Origin: Archaeoglobus sp. JdFR-27 | Lineage (GTDB): Archaea; Halobacteriota; Archaeoglobi; Archaeoglobales; Archaeoglobaceae | DNA length: 64,000 bases | Assembly: GCA_002011235.1 (NCBI GenBank) | Contig: MTMO01000007.1 | Coordinates: 40,804-104,803 of the forward strand | Direction of reading: 5' to 3' | Shown here: piece by piece, positions 1 through 7,466 of the stretch | Numbering within the stretch: the stretch's first letter is position 1 | How the letters are laid out: every line of letters starts with the position of its first letter | Position numbers and translations under genes: made by a program | The notes under the pieces: model-generated | The model's database searches: none | What the model saw: only the letters and a program-made list of their open reading frames with translations | What the model was told of the DNA's origin: nothing

Positions 1-156
1 GAATCCCAGCTCGAATATCACATCCGATTCCTAGAGCATGGATTCTGCATAAAGAAGGAAGGTGACTTTTTTAGGCTCACGAAAGAAGGGAAGATAATAT
101 ATTATCTAGATGTTAATTCGAATAACAAAAACAAAATTAAAGGAATTGAAAAATGA
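1..156 (+). CDS. C-terminal end of a winged-helix regulator (partial)
   Basis: Frame 1 is open from the first base and stops with TGA at 154-156, giving 51 residues. The text has the shape of the last part of a winged-helix DNA-binding domain: a recognition-helix-like stretch (LEYHIRFLEHG), a beta wing (CIKKEGDFFRLTKEGK) and a short polar tail. The stop overlaps the start of the next gene in an ATGA arrangement, so the two are translationally coupled and the regulator may control or sense the amidohydrolase operon. The N-terminus lies outside the window, so the family (ArsR/MarR-like) is an inference. Confidence 0.6.
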   Translation, partial: ESQLEYHIRFLEHGFCIKKEGDFFRLTKEGKIIYYLDVNSNNKNKIKGIEK

Positions 157-947
157 TCGCTGCAATAGGACAGCTAAGAATTCTCCCGGACAGAAGAGTA
201 AATTTAATGAAGGCACTAAGTCTTATAAAAAGAGCATTGCAGGTAAGGGCTTCCATAGTCGTTCTTCCTGAACTTTTCAACACCGGATTCTATTCCGAGA
301 GTTATGAAGAGGTGGAAGCAAACTTAGAAGACGAACTTTCGATGATCCTCAAACTCTCCGAGAGGAAAGACATTACAATAGTGGGAACGGTTGCAGAGAA
401 GGTCGAAGGAAAACTCTACAACACAGCGGTAGTCATCCACAGAGGAAAAATAATAGGAAAGTACAGAAAAACCCATCTGTTCCCCTTAAATGAGGAAAGG
501 GATTATTTTGCCACCGGAGATAAGCTTATGGTTATAGATTCACCTATGGGTAAACTCGGGTTGATGATTTGCTATGAGGTGAGATTCCCTGAAATTGCAA
601 GGTATCTGACCCATAAGGGGGCCGAAATTCTAGTTGTTCCCGCTGAATTTCCCGAACCAAGAATAAATCACTGGAGAGTTCTCTTAAGGGCTAGAGCCAT
701 AGAAAATCAGTGCTATGTTCTTGGAGCTAATTGTGCCGAGGGAGAGGAGAAGTATCCGGGAAGATCAATGATAGTTGATCCTTGGGGAAACATTTTGGTC
801 GAGGCAGGAGATAGGCAGGAGATTATAATGGCTGAAATAGACTTGGAAGAGGTTAAAAAAATAAGGAAGGAATATCCATTCCTTAAGGATGTAAGAAGAG
901 AACTTCTCTCAGATATTTTCTCAGATATTTTCGAAAAAGAGAGGTGA
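153..947 (+). CDS. Nitrilase-superfamily carbon-nitrogen hydrolase
   Basis: A 264-residue cytosolic amidohydrolase of the nitrilase superfamily, which hydrolyses C-N bonds such as omega-amides or N-carbamoyl compounds. The catalytic triad is visible: Glu40 in VVLPELFNTGF, Lys106 in YRKTHLF and Cys140 in GLMICYEVRFPE. The length is normal for the family. The ATG at 153 overlaps the stop of the upstream regulator, and the following deacetylase-like gene starts 8 bases downstream, so these form one operon. The CYEVRFPE signature resembles omega-amidase/Nit2-type members, but the substrate cannot be set from sequence. A short direct repeat (twice TCAGATATTTTC) lies at the 3' end. Confidence 0.88.
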   Translation: MIAAIGQLRILPDRRVNLMKALSLIKRALQVRASIVVLPELFNTGFYSESYEEVEANLEDELSMILKLSERKDITIVGTVAEKVEGKLYNTAVVIHRGKIIGKYRKTHLFPLNEERDYFATGDKLMVIDSPMGKLGLMICYEVRFPEIARYLTHKGAEILVVPAEFPEPRINHWRVLLRARAIENQCYVLGANCAEGEEKYPGRSMIVDPWGNILVEAGDRQEIIMAEIDLEEVKKIRKEYPFLKDVRRELLSDIFSDIFEKER

Positions 948-954
948 GAGTAAA

Positions 955-1686
955 ATGAAGATAGTGTTTGACGAAAGCTTTCTCGATGTTTACACTTCCG
1001 ATCCCGCCGCCTCTCCAGGAAGATTAGAATCTATTTTGCAGGAAATACAAGATTATGAGTTTGTAAAACCTGAACCAGCATCGGAGGATGACATTCTTTT
1101 GGTTCACACCTCTGCCCATCTTGAGTTCGTAAAAAGCATGCCAAGAATTCATGAGCTCGCGATTCTCGCTGCTGGAGCGACGATTAAAGCTTCTCGAATA
1201 GCATTTAACGAACCTGCTTTCGCCTTAGTAAGACCTCCCGGTCATCACGCAAGCCCGAACAGCTCATGGGGGTTCTGCTATTTTAACAACATTGCCATAT
1301 CCGTCAGAAAGCTTGTCTCTGAAGGTAGAATTGATAAAGCCGTTATTGTGGACTTCGACCTTCATTTCGGGGATGGAACTGACAATACCTTTGCAGATGA
1401 TGAAAAAGTCAACTACTTCCACATGCCTGGGGGGGAAGTTGATAGCATTTCAGAGTTCTTGGGGAGAAACGAATATGATATAATAGCCGTATCAGCAGGT
1501 TTTGACAAACACAGAGACGACTGGGGGAGATATCTAGAGACCAAAAACTACACGGAGATCGGGAGAATAATCAGAGAATTCTCAGAAGAAATATGTGGGG
1601 GGAAAAGATACGCTGCGCTTGAGGGTGGATACATTACCAGCGTGTTAGGAAAAAACGTAAGGGCCTTTATAGAGGGTTTCAAATAG
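955..1686 (+). CDS. Histone deacetylase/AcuC/acetylpolyamine amidohydrolase family protein
   Basis: Zinc amidohydrolase of the HDAC superfamily, 243 residues, expected to remove acetyl groups from protein lysines or small amines. Zinc ligands are Asp135 and His137 in the DFDLHFGDGT motif and Asp184 in AGFDKH; the His97-His98 pair (RPPGHHASP) and Tyr226 of the GGY motif complete the active site. It is about 100 residues shorter than AcuC-type members, so peripheral loops are reduced but the core is intact. It follows the nitrilase by 8 bases, suggesting two sequential hydrolytic steps on an acylated amine or amide; that link is inference. A run of GGTGAGAG before the ATG serves as ribosome binding site. 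Confidence 0.85.
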   Translation: MKIVFDESFLDVYTSDPAASPGRLESILQEIQDYEFVKPEPASEDDILLVHTSAHLEFVKSMPRIHELAILAAGATIKASRIAFNEPAFALVRPPGHHASPNSSWGFCYFNNIAISVRKLVSEGRIDKAVIVDFDLHFGDGTDNTFADDEKVNYFHMPGGEVDSISEFLGRNEYDIIAVSAGFDKHRDDWGRYLETKNYTEIGRIIREFSEEICGGKRYAALEGGYITSVLGKNVRAFIEGFK

Positions 1687-2146
1687 GTGTTCGAATGGGG
1701 GGTTGTAGATACAAATATTCGAAGACATGAAGAACATCAAAGTAGGGAAATAAGCTAGATGCGTAAACCCAAAGACTTAACATTCGATCGAGTTTTTAAA
1801 TTCCTCTTAAAATATCTCTTTAGAATACTTGTAGGGAGATCGTTGCGATAGTGTCTAGTAACCGTGAGATTATAACCAGTTCCATCTCCTGAAAATTCTC
1901 TAGAGGCTCCTTCACCTCTAAGCAGCAAAGGAGGTTGAAGTGAAGAGGGTATTTCGTTCTGAGAGAAGAAGTAGAGGTTGTTTTTAAGAGGGAAGTCACA
2001 CCTTTCGACAATTCAGCTAAAATTAATGTTTCAAAAAGGTGTCTATGGTAGAGGGTATGTGATCGTTGTTAGAGATTAATAGAGTTTTATAGAGTTTTGT
2101 CCCTATGAACTTCAACAATTTTAATATCTGACTTTAAGAAAACAGC
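1687..2146. other. Intergenic stretch without a convincing gene
   Basis: About 460 bases with no credible reading frame on either strand; short open frames here lack ribosome binding sites and coding-like composition. One imperfect inverted repeat is visible around 1905-1955 (CCTTCACCTC facing GAAGTGAAGAGG), which could fold as RNA. No tRNA-like cloverleaf is seen. Confidence 0.4.
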
Positions 2147-2483
2147 ATGGATCAAAGCCTGATACTCACAGCAATCAAATGGGCACTAATTGTTTTTCTA
2201 ACGGGCTTCATCGGGTATTTTGGAAAGTATTTAGGAAAGGTCTCGATTGTGAAGTTTCATGAAAGAAGGCAACCCATTGGATTTGGAGAACAAAGCAGAT
2301 AAAATAGACGAATTCGATAAGATAAAAGAATTAAATGACTTGTCAAGAGATTTCAAAATCAAATAAAAAACCAAAGAGGACATAGAACTTGAAGAAGAAA
2401 AAATCAAATTAGAAAAGAAGAAGCTGAAACTTCAGAAGAAGATGCTCAAGTTCAAGAAAGGGAAAAGTTATAACGCCAAATAA
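2147..2483 (+). pseudogene. Broken small membrane protein with a charged Lys/Glu-rich tail
   Basis: Starting at ATG 2147 the reading frame gives a hydrophobic segment (ALIVFLTGFIGYFGKYL) followed by KFHE. It then ends at a stop near 2303, while frame +1 continues the same kind of protein from about 2262 (KEGNPLDLENKADKIDE) with a single in-frame stop at 2364, then a strongly charged Lys/Glu helix ending at TAA 2483. The simplest reading is one gene of about 110 residues (one membrane helix plus a charged coiled tail) disabled by one frameshift and one nonsense codon. Two or three tiny genes are a less likely alternative. Family not recognised. Confidence 0.45.
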
Positions 2484-2579
2484 TACCAATTTAATGTCGA
2501 CAAATGTCAGACAATATTGGACAACATCGGTGTGTCAGTAAAGGTAAAAGTAAAATAAAAAGAAAGAATAGGTCGAGTT

Positions 2580-2984
2580 ATGGGAGCGATTTTAGAGGAT
2601 GAAATATCAAAGAAACTGTACAAAAATGTAACTTTCTCACTTCTTTTAGGAATAATCATATTCTTATGGGCAAGTGGACTTTATGGGATGCTTTCAATGC
2701 CTCATGTCTACTTTCGTCTATCCTATGCTCTCCTGACGTTCACGATAGCGTTCATTTTCTCCACAGTGCTACTGGAAAATCGGGGTGTGAAGGTACCATA
2801 CCTTTTTGGCGGTGCAGGATTGTTGGCTTCAATTGTAACCTTTATAGGAATCTGTGTTGTGAATGGCATATTTTGGCTGGTAGATAACTTTCCGCCCCTT
2901 GATAATCTTCTGATGATGCTCTCTATAAGCATTCTAGCTGGATTTGTATTTATCAAGCTTGTCACTCAAGGGGATGAATACTGA
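2580..2984 (+). CDS. Small integral membrane protein of unknown function
   Basis: 134 residues with four predicted membrane segments at roughly residues 18-36, 44-64, 73-98 and 105-127, separated by very short loops; the N-terminus (MGAILEDEISKKLYKN) is polar. No catalytic motif or known family is recognised. It lies 38 bases upstream of the metallophosphoesterase on the same strand and could be co-transcribed with it. The region just before it is pseudogene and low in coding potential, so the ATG at 2580 is taken because it directly follows the A-rich leader and keeps the polar N-terminus. Confidence 0.6.
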   Translation: MGAILEDEISKKLYKNVTFSLLLGIIIFLWASGLYGMLSMPHVYFRLSYALLTFTIAFIFSTVLLENRGVKVPYLFGGAGLLASIVTFIGICVVNGIFWLVDNFPPLDNLLMMLSISILAGFVFIKLVTQGDEY

Positions 2985-3022
2985 AGGGTTAGATTTTTCT
3001 GCACAATCATCCTTGTAGTGTC

Positions 3023-3700
3023 ATGAAAATCGGTATAATTGCAGACATTCACGCTAATCTTATAGCTCTTGAGTCTGTTCTGCAAAAACTCGAAGGTTGT
3101 GATGAAATTCTATGCGCCGGAGATGTTGTGGGATACTATCCATACTTTAACGAAGTAATCGAGATTTTCAGAGAAGAAAGAATATACTCTGTTATTGGAA
3201 ACCATGATTATGCTGTACTTACTGGAGACCACTCCCAACTAGACACATACGGCAAGATTTCAGTAAATTTTACAAGAAAGGGGATAGAAGATAAAAATAG
3301 AGAGTGGCTCAATTCTCTCCCATACCAGATCCAAACAGAACACTTCAACGTCTATCATGGGATCCCTGGAGATGGCATAGATGTCCTATTCGTTTACATC
3401 TTCCCAACTTTCCCTTTAATTGATAAAATTCTTGAAGAAGAAGGAAAGAACGTTGTCGTTGGCCATACCCACATTCAGTTTGAAAAGAAGCATGCAAAGC
3501 GAGACCTAAAGCTAACAAATCCCGGAAGTGTTGGACAACCAAGAGATGGGGATAGCAGAGCCGCCTTCGCAATATTTGATAGTGAAAAGGAGGAATTCAA
3601 TTTGAAAAGAGTTGAGTATAATATTGAAGAAGTTTATTTCGCCGTCCACAACGCTGGATTGCCAATAGCTCAGGGACTGAGACTATATAAAGGTTGTTAA
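3023..3700 (+). CDS. Calcineurin-like metallophosphoesterase (YfcE/MJ0936 type)
   Basis: Two-metal phosphoesterase of 225 residues. The five metal-binding blocks are present in order: DIH (Asp8, His10), GDVVGY, GNHDYA, H of YHGIPGD and GHTHI. This is the layout of the small archaeal/bacterial YfcE-MJ0936 group, which cleaves phosphodiesters; the true substrate is unknown. The fold is complete and no signal sequence is seen, so it should act in the cytoplasm. A short duplicated GGTTGTTAATAAAGGTTGGTAATAAA follows around its stop codon. Confidence 0.87.
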   Translation: MKIGIIADIHANLIALESVLQKLEGCDEILCAGDVVGYYPYFNEVIEIFREERIYSVIGNHDYAVLTGDHSQLDTYGKISVNFTRKGIEDKNREWLNSLPYQIQTEHFNVYHGIPGDGIDVLFVYIFPTFPLIDKILEEEGKNVVVGHTHIQFEKKHAKRDLKLTNPGSVGQPRDGDSRAAFAIFDSEKEEFNLKRVEYNIEEVYFAVHNAGLPIAQGLRLYKGC

Positions 3701-3794
3701 TAAAGGTTGGTAATAAAAAACAAAAAAAAGCTTGAGAAGGATTCCTGTATTTTATGGCAAAACCCATTGCTGAAATTTCGTTATTCTTCACAGT

Positions 3795-4253
3795 CTATTC
3801 TTCTACCCTTACAAGTTCTACAACCTTCACACTATATCCCTTCTCGCAGACCCCGGGGGAGTCGCCTATCACCTTCTCAACTATAACCGTCTCCCCATCT
3901 TTCAGCTCAATGGGATTGCAGAGGTTATACATCGAACAATCGAGTAGATTACAGTCCTTTTTATCATATTTTATTTTTGCTCCTGGAACTGACTTCTTGG
4001 AGTCAAGAAGGGCTATTATTGGAAGCTCAACAACCTCCACAGCAACAACACCGCTATCATGCAAGGCGCATTCCTGAACGGTTCCATCTCTAAGGTTGAT
4101 GATCTTGTACTTTGCGTTTTCCCTCAGGCGAAGACACGTTCTTTTTATCTTACACCCCTCACACTCAGGTTTTCCACCAAGAAATGTAAATTCAACGCCG
4201 ATATTCACCCAATCTTTTCCACACAAAGTGATGATCTTGTTCACCTCATCCAT
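3795..4253 (-). CDS. UPF0179 family cysteine-rich protein
   Basis: 152 residues. The sequence matches the archaeal UPF0179 family: an N-terminal LCGKDWVNIGVEFTFLGG block, a cysteine cluster CEGCKIKRTCL near residues 33-43, and further cysteines in QECALH, DCNLLDCSMYNLC and GVCEKGY. The cysteine spacing suggests zinc or an iron-sulfur cluster; no function is established for the family. The ATG is preceded by AAGGTGAT at a suitable distance, supporting this start. It is divergent from the aIF2 gamma gene with about 225 bases between them. Confidence 0.85.
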   Translation of the reverse strand: MDEVNKIITLCGKDWVNIGVEFTFLGGKPECEGCKIKRTCLRLRENAKYKIINLRDGTVQECALHDSGVVAVEVVELPIIALLDSKKSVPGAKIKYDKKDCNLLDCSMYNLCNPIELKDGETVIVEKVIGDSPGVCEKGYSVKVVELVRVEE

Positions 4254-4446
4254 AACATCACCTTTTATTCTTTAATATCTCCTAATCTATTCTTTTAATA
4301 ATCCGTTAATTTTTCATCTTATTTAAGCTTATGGAGGCAGATTACTCCAGACTTAAATAATTTTTCAACTTTCCCAATTTTCTTTATAGAACTTAAAAAG
4401 TATGTTCAACTAACTTGCATACCCTTTAATTGACTTTAATTGAAAG

Positions 4447-4455
4447 TTTTAAATA
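4447..4455 (+). promoter_or_regulatory. TATA box of the aIF2 gamma gene
   Basis: TTTTAAATA preceded by a GAAAG BRE-like purine run. Its centre lies about 28 bases before the ATG at 4479, so the transcript should be leaderless or nearly so; this argues against the longer open frame that begins at 4440. Confidence 0.6.
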
Positions 4456-4478
4456 CACTGCAAAGGACTAAAAACATC

Positions 4479-5705
4479 ATGCCAAAGAAAAAAGAGGAAA
4501 TTCCACTTCCTGAGGTTAATATTGGGATGGTTGGTCATGTTGATCACGGTAAAACGACTTTGGTTGCTGCTTTGAGTGGTGTTTGGACGGATAGGCATAG
4601 CGAGGAGCTTAAAAGAGGTATTTCAATAAGGCTCGGTTATGCAGACACGACTTTTAGAAAATGTCCTAAAGGTGGAGAATACCTAGTTGAAAAGAAGTGC
4701 TCGAAACATGGAGTGAAAACGGAAATCCTGAGGACTGTGAGCTTTGTCGACAGTCCAGGACATGAAACTTTGATGGCGACGATGCTTTCTGGAGCGGCCC
4801 TAATGGACGGGGCTGTACTTGTGATTGCCGCGAACGAAAAATGCCCCAGGCCCCAAACCAAAGAGCATTTGATGGCTTTGGATATCATAGGTGTGGACAA
4901 AATCGTAATAGCTCAAAACAAGATTGAAATAGTTTCAAAAGAGCGAGTGATCGAGAATTATAGAGAAATAAAAGAGTTTATAGAGGGCACAGTTGCAGAA
5001 GATGCTCCCATAATTCCGATCTCAGCCCAGCAGAAGGTAAATCTTGACGTATTGATTGAGGCGATCGAAGAGACAATCCCAACTCCTGAAAGGGATTTTC
5101 ACTCTCCCCCACTCATGTTCGTCGCTAGGAGCTTCGATGTCAACAAACCCGGCTCGTCTCCGGAAAAACTAGTCGGAGGGGTTCTTGGAGGAAGTCTCCT
5201 TCGTGGAAAGATCTCTGTTGGAGATGAAATCGAAATCAAGCCCGGATTGAAAGATGAAAGGGGGAATTGGAATCCTCTAACCTCAGAGGTCGTAGGAATA
5301 ATGGCCTCGGGTAAAAGCGTTGAGGAGGCAACTCCTGGTGGTTTGGTGGGAATATCAACAAAGCTTGATCCTCGGCTCACGAAAAGTGATGCTCTTGCCG
5401 GAAACGTTCTTGGTCATCCGGGGGAACTTCCTGAGACTCTATTAGAATTTTCAATGGATGTAAAGCTTCTAGAGAGGGTTGTTGGAACAGAGGAAGAACT
5501 TCAGGTTGAAAAGATCAAGATGAACGAGCCTTTGATGCTAAGCGTTGGAACCGCAACAACACTTGGAGTCGTTACCTCAACAAGGGATGAAATAGTGGAT
5601 GTAAAGCTGAAAAGACCAGTTTGTGCAGAAAAAGGATGGAATGTCGCTGTAAGCAGAAGAATCGGAAGTAGATGGAGACTCATTGGCGCGGGAATTATCA
5701 GGTAA
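4479..5705 (+). CDS. eif2g: Translation initiation factor aIF2 subunit gamma
   Basis: The GTP-binding gamma subunit of aIF2, which carries initiator Met-tRNA to the 30S ribosome. G-domain motifs are GHVDHGKTT (P loop), DSPGHE (G3) and AQNKIE (G4, a NKxE variant of NKxD). Domains II and III follow, with [10 protein letters not shown] and the C-terminal [15 protein letters not shown] block typical of the gamma subunit. Two cysteines of the usual zinc knuckle remain (RKCPKGG, KKCSKHG). The frame is open from 4440 but the TATA box and the MPKKKEE N-terminus place the start at 4479, giving 408 residues. A PIN-domain gene follows, as in many Euryarchaeota. Confidence 0.95.
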   Translation: MPKKKEEIPLPEVNIGMVGHVDHGKTTLVAALSGVWTDRHSEELKRGISIRLGYADTTFRKCPKGGEYLVEKKCSKHGVKTEILRTVSFVDSPGHETLMATMLSGAALMDGAVLVIAANEKCPRPQTKEHLMALDIIGVDKIVIAQNKIEIVSKERVIENYREIKEFIEGTVAEDAPIIPISAQQKVNLDVLIEAIEETIPTPERDFHSPPLMFVARSFDVNKPGSSPEKLVGGVLGGSLLRGKISVGDEIEIKPGLKDERGNWNPLTSEVVGIMASGKSVEEATPGGLVGISTKLDPRLTKSDALAGNVLGHPGELPETLLEFSMDVKLLERVVGTEEELQVEKIKMNEPLMLSVGTATTLGVVTSTRDEIVDVKLKRPVCAEKGWNVAVSRRIGSRWRLIGAGIIR

Positions 5706-5733
5706 ACACAAGTAACATGGAATATCCAATTTT

Positions 5734-6129
5734 ATGATGGCAAACCCAAAGAAAGCATGCTTTGATACGAATTTCCTGATCTATTCTGTAAAGCAAAATA
5801 TTGATTTTATCGATCAGTTAAGAAAAAGAGGATTCAGTCATTTTCTGATACCGAGTAGCGTTTTAAATGAGCTAGAAGCATTGGGCAGATCTCTTAAAGG
5901 AAAGGATAAACTTGCCGCAAAAATTGCGCTGGAAATTGTAAATTCAGAAAGCTTTACTATAGTTGAAACCGATAAAAAGACTGATGATTCGCTTTTAGAA
6001 GTTTGTGAGAAGGAAGGAGCTTTGCTTTTTACCAACGATAGATTGCTTATAAAAAGAGCCAGAAAGAAAGGTGTAAGTGTTGGTTTTATAAAGGGATTTA
6101 AAAGGATTGAGTTATATTGGTCTATTTAG
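5734..6129 (+). CDS. PIN-domain protein, Fcf1/rRNA-processing-like nuclease
   Basis: 131-residue PIN-domain ribonuclease. The acidic metal-binding residues typical of the fold are visible: Asp in CFDTNFLIY, Glu in VLNELEALG, and Asp in FTNDRLLIKRA. Linkage 28 bases downstream of aIF2 gamma is a conserved archaeal arrangement, and these PIN proteins resemble the Fcf1/Utp24 group that cleaves pre-rRNA; this role is inference from context. There is no antitoxin-like gene upstream, so a VapBC toxin is unlikely. Two adjacent ATG codons (5734 and 5737) could serve as start. Confidence 0.82.
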   Translation: MMANPKKACFDTNFLIYSVKQNIDFIDQLRKRGFSHFLIPSSVLNELEALGRSLKGKDKLAAKIALEIVNSESFTIVETDKKTDDSLLEVCEKEGALLFTNDRLLIKRARKKGVSVGFIKGFKRIELYWSI

Positions 6130-6159
6130 ATAAGAATGTCAATCCAACTCCACTTCTTG

Positions 6160-7026
6160 CTAAAAGGATTCCACAGAAATCCTGCATTTTCTGAGAAACT
6201 CCAGTATCTTTTCTCTGGCAATTTTCCTGGATTTCATTAGCTCCTCTATGATATAGGCAAGCTCCTCATCATATTTCTTCACCTGTTCAGTAATATCATA
6301 TTTTGTACCTGGGATAATTCTCTGTCTCAATAGCACTATTCTCGCGCACTGTAATGTGAGGTGTAAGGTTTCTTCCCTCGCTCTTTCTTCATCACTCCTC
6401 AATAAACTGTAAATTCTGTCCTGAAGTTTCTCACAGTAATGGATTTTTTCCTGGATTGTTTCTTCCGTAAAAGCGGGCAGTGGTTTTTCATAAAATCTGA
6501 TGAAGAATTCCTTATCGTAAATTATCTTCCCATAGGCCAAAGCGGAAACTATGAAGTCATCACCTTTGGCATACTTTTTCTCAAACTCCAATCTAGTCAT
6601 CACAATTATATTCGTGTTTTCAATTAGTGGCACGCGTTTCTTTCCAGAAATTACCAGAAAGTCTATGTCACTTATTTCCCTTTCTCTACCAACAGCGACC
6701 GAACCAACCAATACTATACTGACCGGATTCATTTCATAGGTGATCTTTTCAGATATTCTGAGTATTCTATCTCTAAAAGGTGAATCAAAAATGAATTTGG
6801 CATCAAAAAATGTTTTAATCCTTCTACAAAGCAGATTTGAAAAATCAAGCCTGTATGTTTTCCTCTCCTCCAGCAGCAAGTCGAATACCTTAAATTCATC
6901 CAGTAATTTGTATATCCAGTTACGGGACACTCCCGTTTTTGAAGAAAGTTCCGCTACAGAAAAACTGTGAAAAGGTTCCAAACAGAATGTTCTCAACAGT
7001 AATGTTTCAGCACTTTGGGTGATCAT
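6160..7026 (-). CDS. HTH plus MNT-type nucleotidyltransferase (antitoxin-like partner of HEPN)
   Basis: 288 residues. Residues 20-50 form a helix-turn-helix (SVAELSSKTGVSRNWIYKLL). Residues 100-130 hold the minimal nucleotidyltransferase motif, with Gly108-Ser109 (VLVGSVAVGRE) and the Asp120-x-Asp122 pair (SDIDFLVI). The C-terminal third is helical and charged. In prokaryotes MNT proteins pair with HEPN toxins and modify or neutralise them. Here the ATG overlaps the stop of an upstream HEPN-like frame in an ATGA junction, so the two formed one operon; the HEPN frame is now broken. The fused DNA-binding domain suggests autoregulation. Confidence 0.8.
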   Translation of the reverse strand: MITQSAETLLLRTFCLEPFHSFSVAELSSKTGVSRNWIYKLLDEFKVFDLLLEERKTYRLDFSNLLCRRIKTFFDAKFIFDSPFRDRILRISEKITYEMNPVSIVLVGSVAVGREREISDIDFLVISGKKRVPLIENTNIIVMTRLEFEKKYAKGDDFIVSALAYGKIIYDKEFFIRFYEKPLPAFTEETIQEKIHYCEKLQDRIYSLLRSDEERAREETLHLTLQCARIVLLRQRIIPGTKYDITEQVKKYDEELAYIIEELMKSRKIAREKILEFLRKCRISVESF

Positions 7027-7376
7027 TTTAACACACCTTTGCTTTTGAGAAAATCTTCGACCTCTTTTTTCAGTTCATCAACCTCTTTCAGATATGCTAT
7101 CACACTCTTTCTGCTATAGTTTCTGGGAATCGATGTATATGGGGTGAAACTCAGCGGCTATTCTGTATCTGGATAACCTCTCGAAAATTCTCGAATAATC
7201 TTTCTTTAAAATACCAATCGCAAAGTACTCTTTTAGCACGTAACTCTTTCCTTTGTGGTCTTTAAGATAGTAACCATTAATTGCCGTTTTAATCGTATTG
7301 ACTATGTTTTCAGCAGCGATCCATACGAAATAAAGAGCCTCATCAATTCTATCCTCTTCAAGAAATCTTTTAACAT
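7023..7376 (-). pseudogene. Frameshifted HEPN-domain protein upstream of the MNT gene
   Basis: On the minus strand one frame reads a helical HEPN-like protein from VKRFLEEDRIDEALYFVWIA through AAENIVNTIKTAINGYYLKD and an R-x5-H motif (RIAAEFH), stops at 7114-7116, and continues in another frame as RNYSRKSVIAYLKEVDELKK, ending EDFLKSKGVLK at 7023. The R-x(4-6)-H motif is the catalytic signature of HEPN RNases. The apparent start also seems damaged: ATGTTAAAAGA at 7376 would restore the frame with one added G (ATGGTTAAAAGA). So at least one and probably two indels inactivate it. Its stop overlaps the MNT start, fixing the original operon. A TATA-like element lies at about 7430-7439. Confidence 0.65.
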
Positions 7377-7466
7377 TTTGTTAATTTAAGTTTATAAAGA
7401 TATCTATTTGATTGATGAAATACCTGTGGCTTTTATATCTGAAAGAAAATTGAAAAAGCTTCCACC

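Noticed and set aside
1820..2011. 63-codon minus-strand frame in a gene-free region
   Set aside because: No ribosome site, no promoter at a fitting distance and no protein-like pattern.
3754..4298. Plus-strand frames opposite UPF0179
   Set aside because: Antisense to a well-supported cysteine-rich family gene.
5734..6129. VapC toxin
   Set aside because: PIN domain present, but no VapB-like gene precedes it and the aIF2 gamma linkage favours a housekeeping nuclease.
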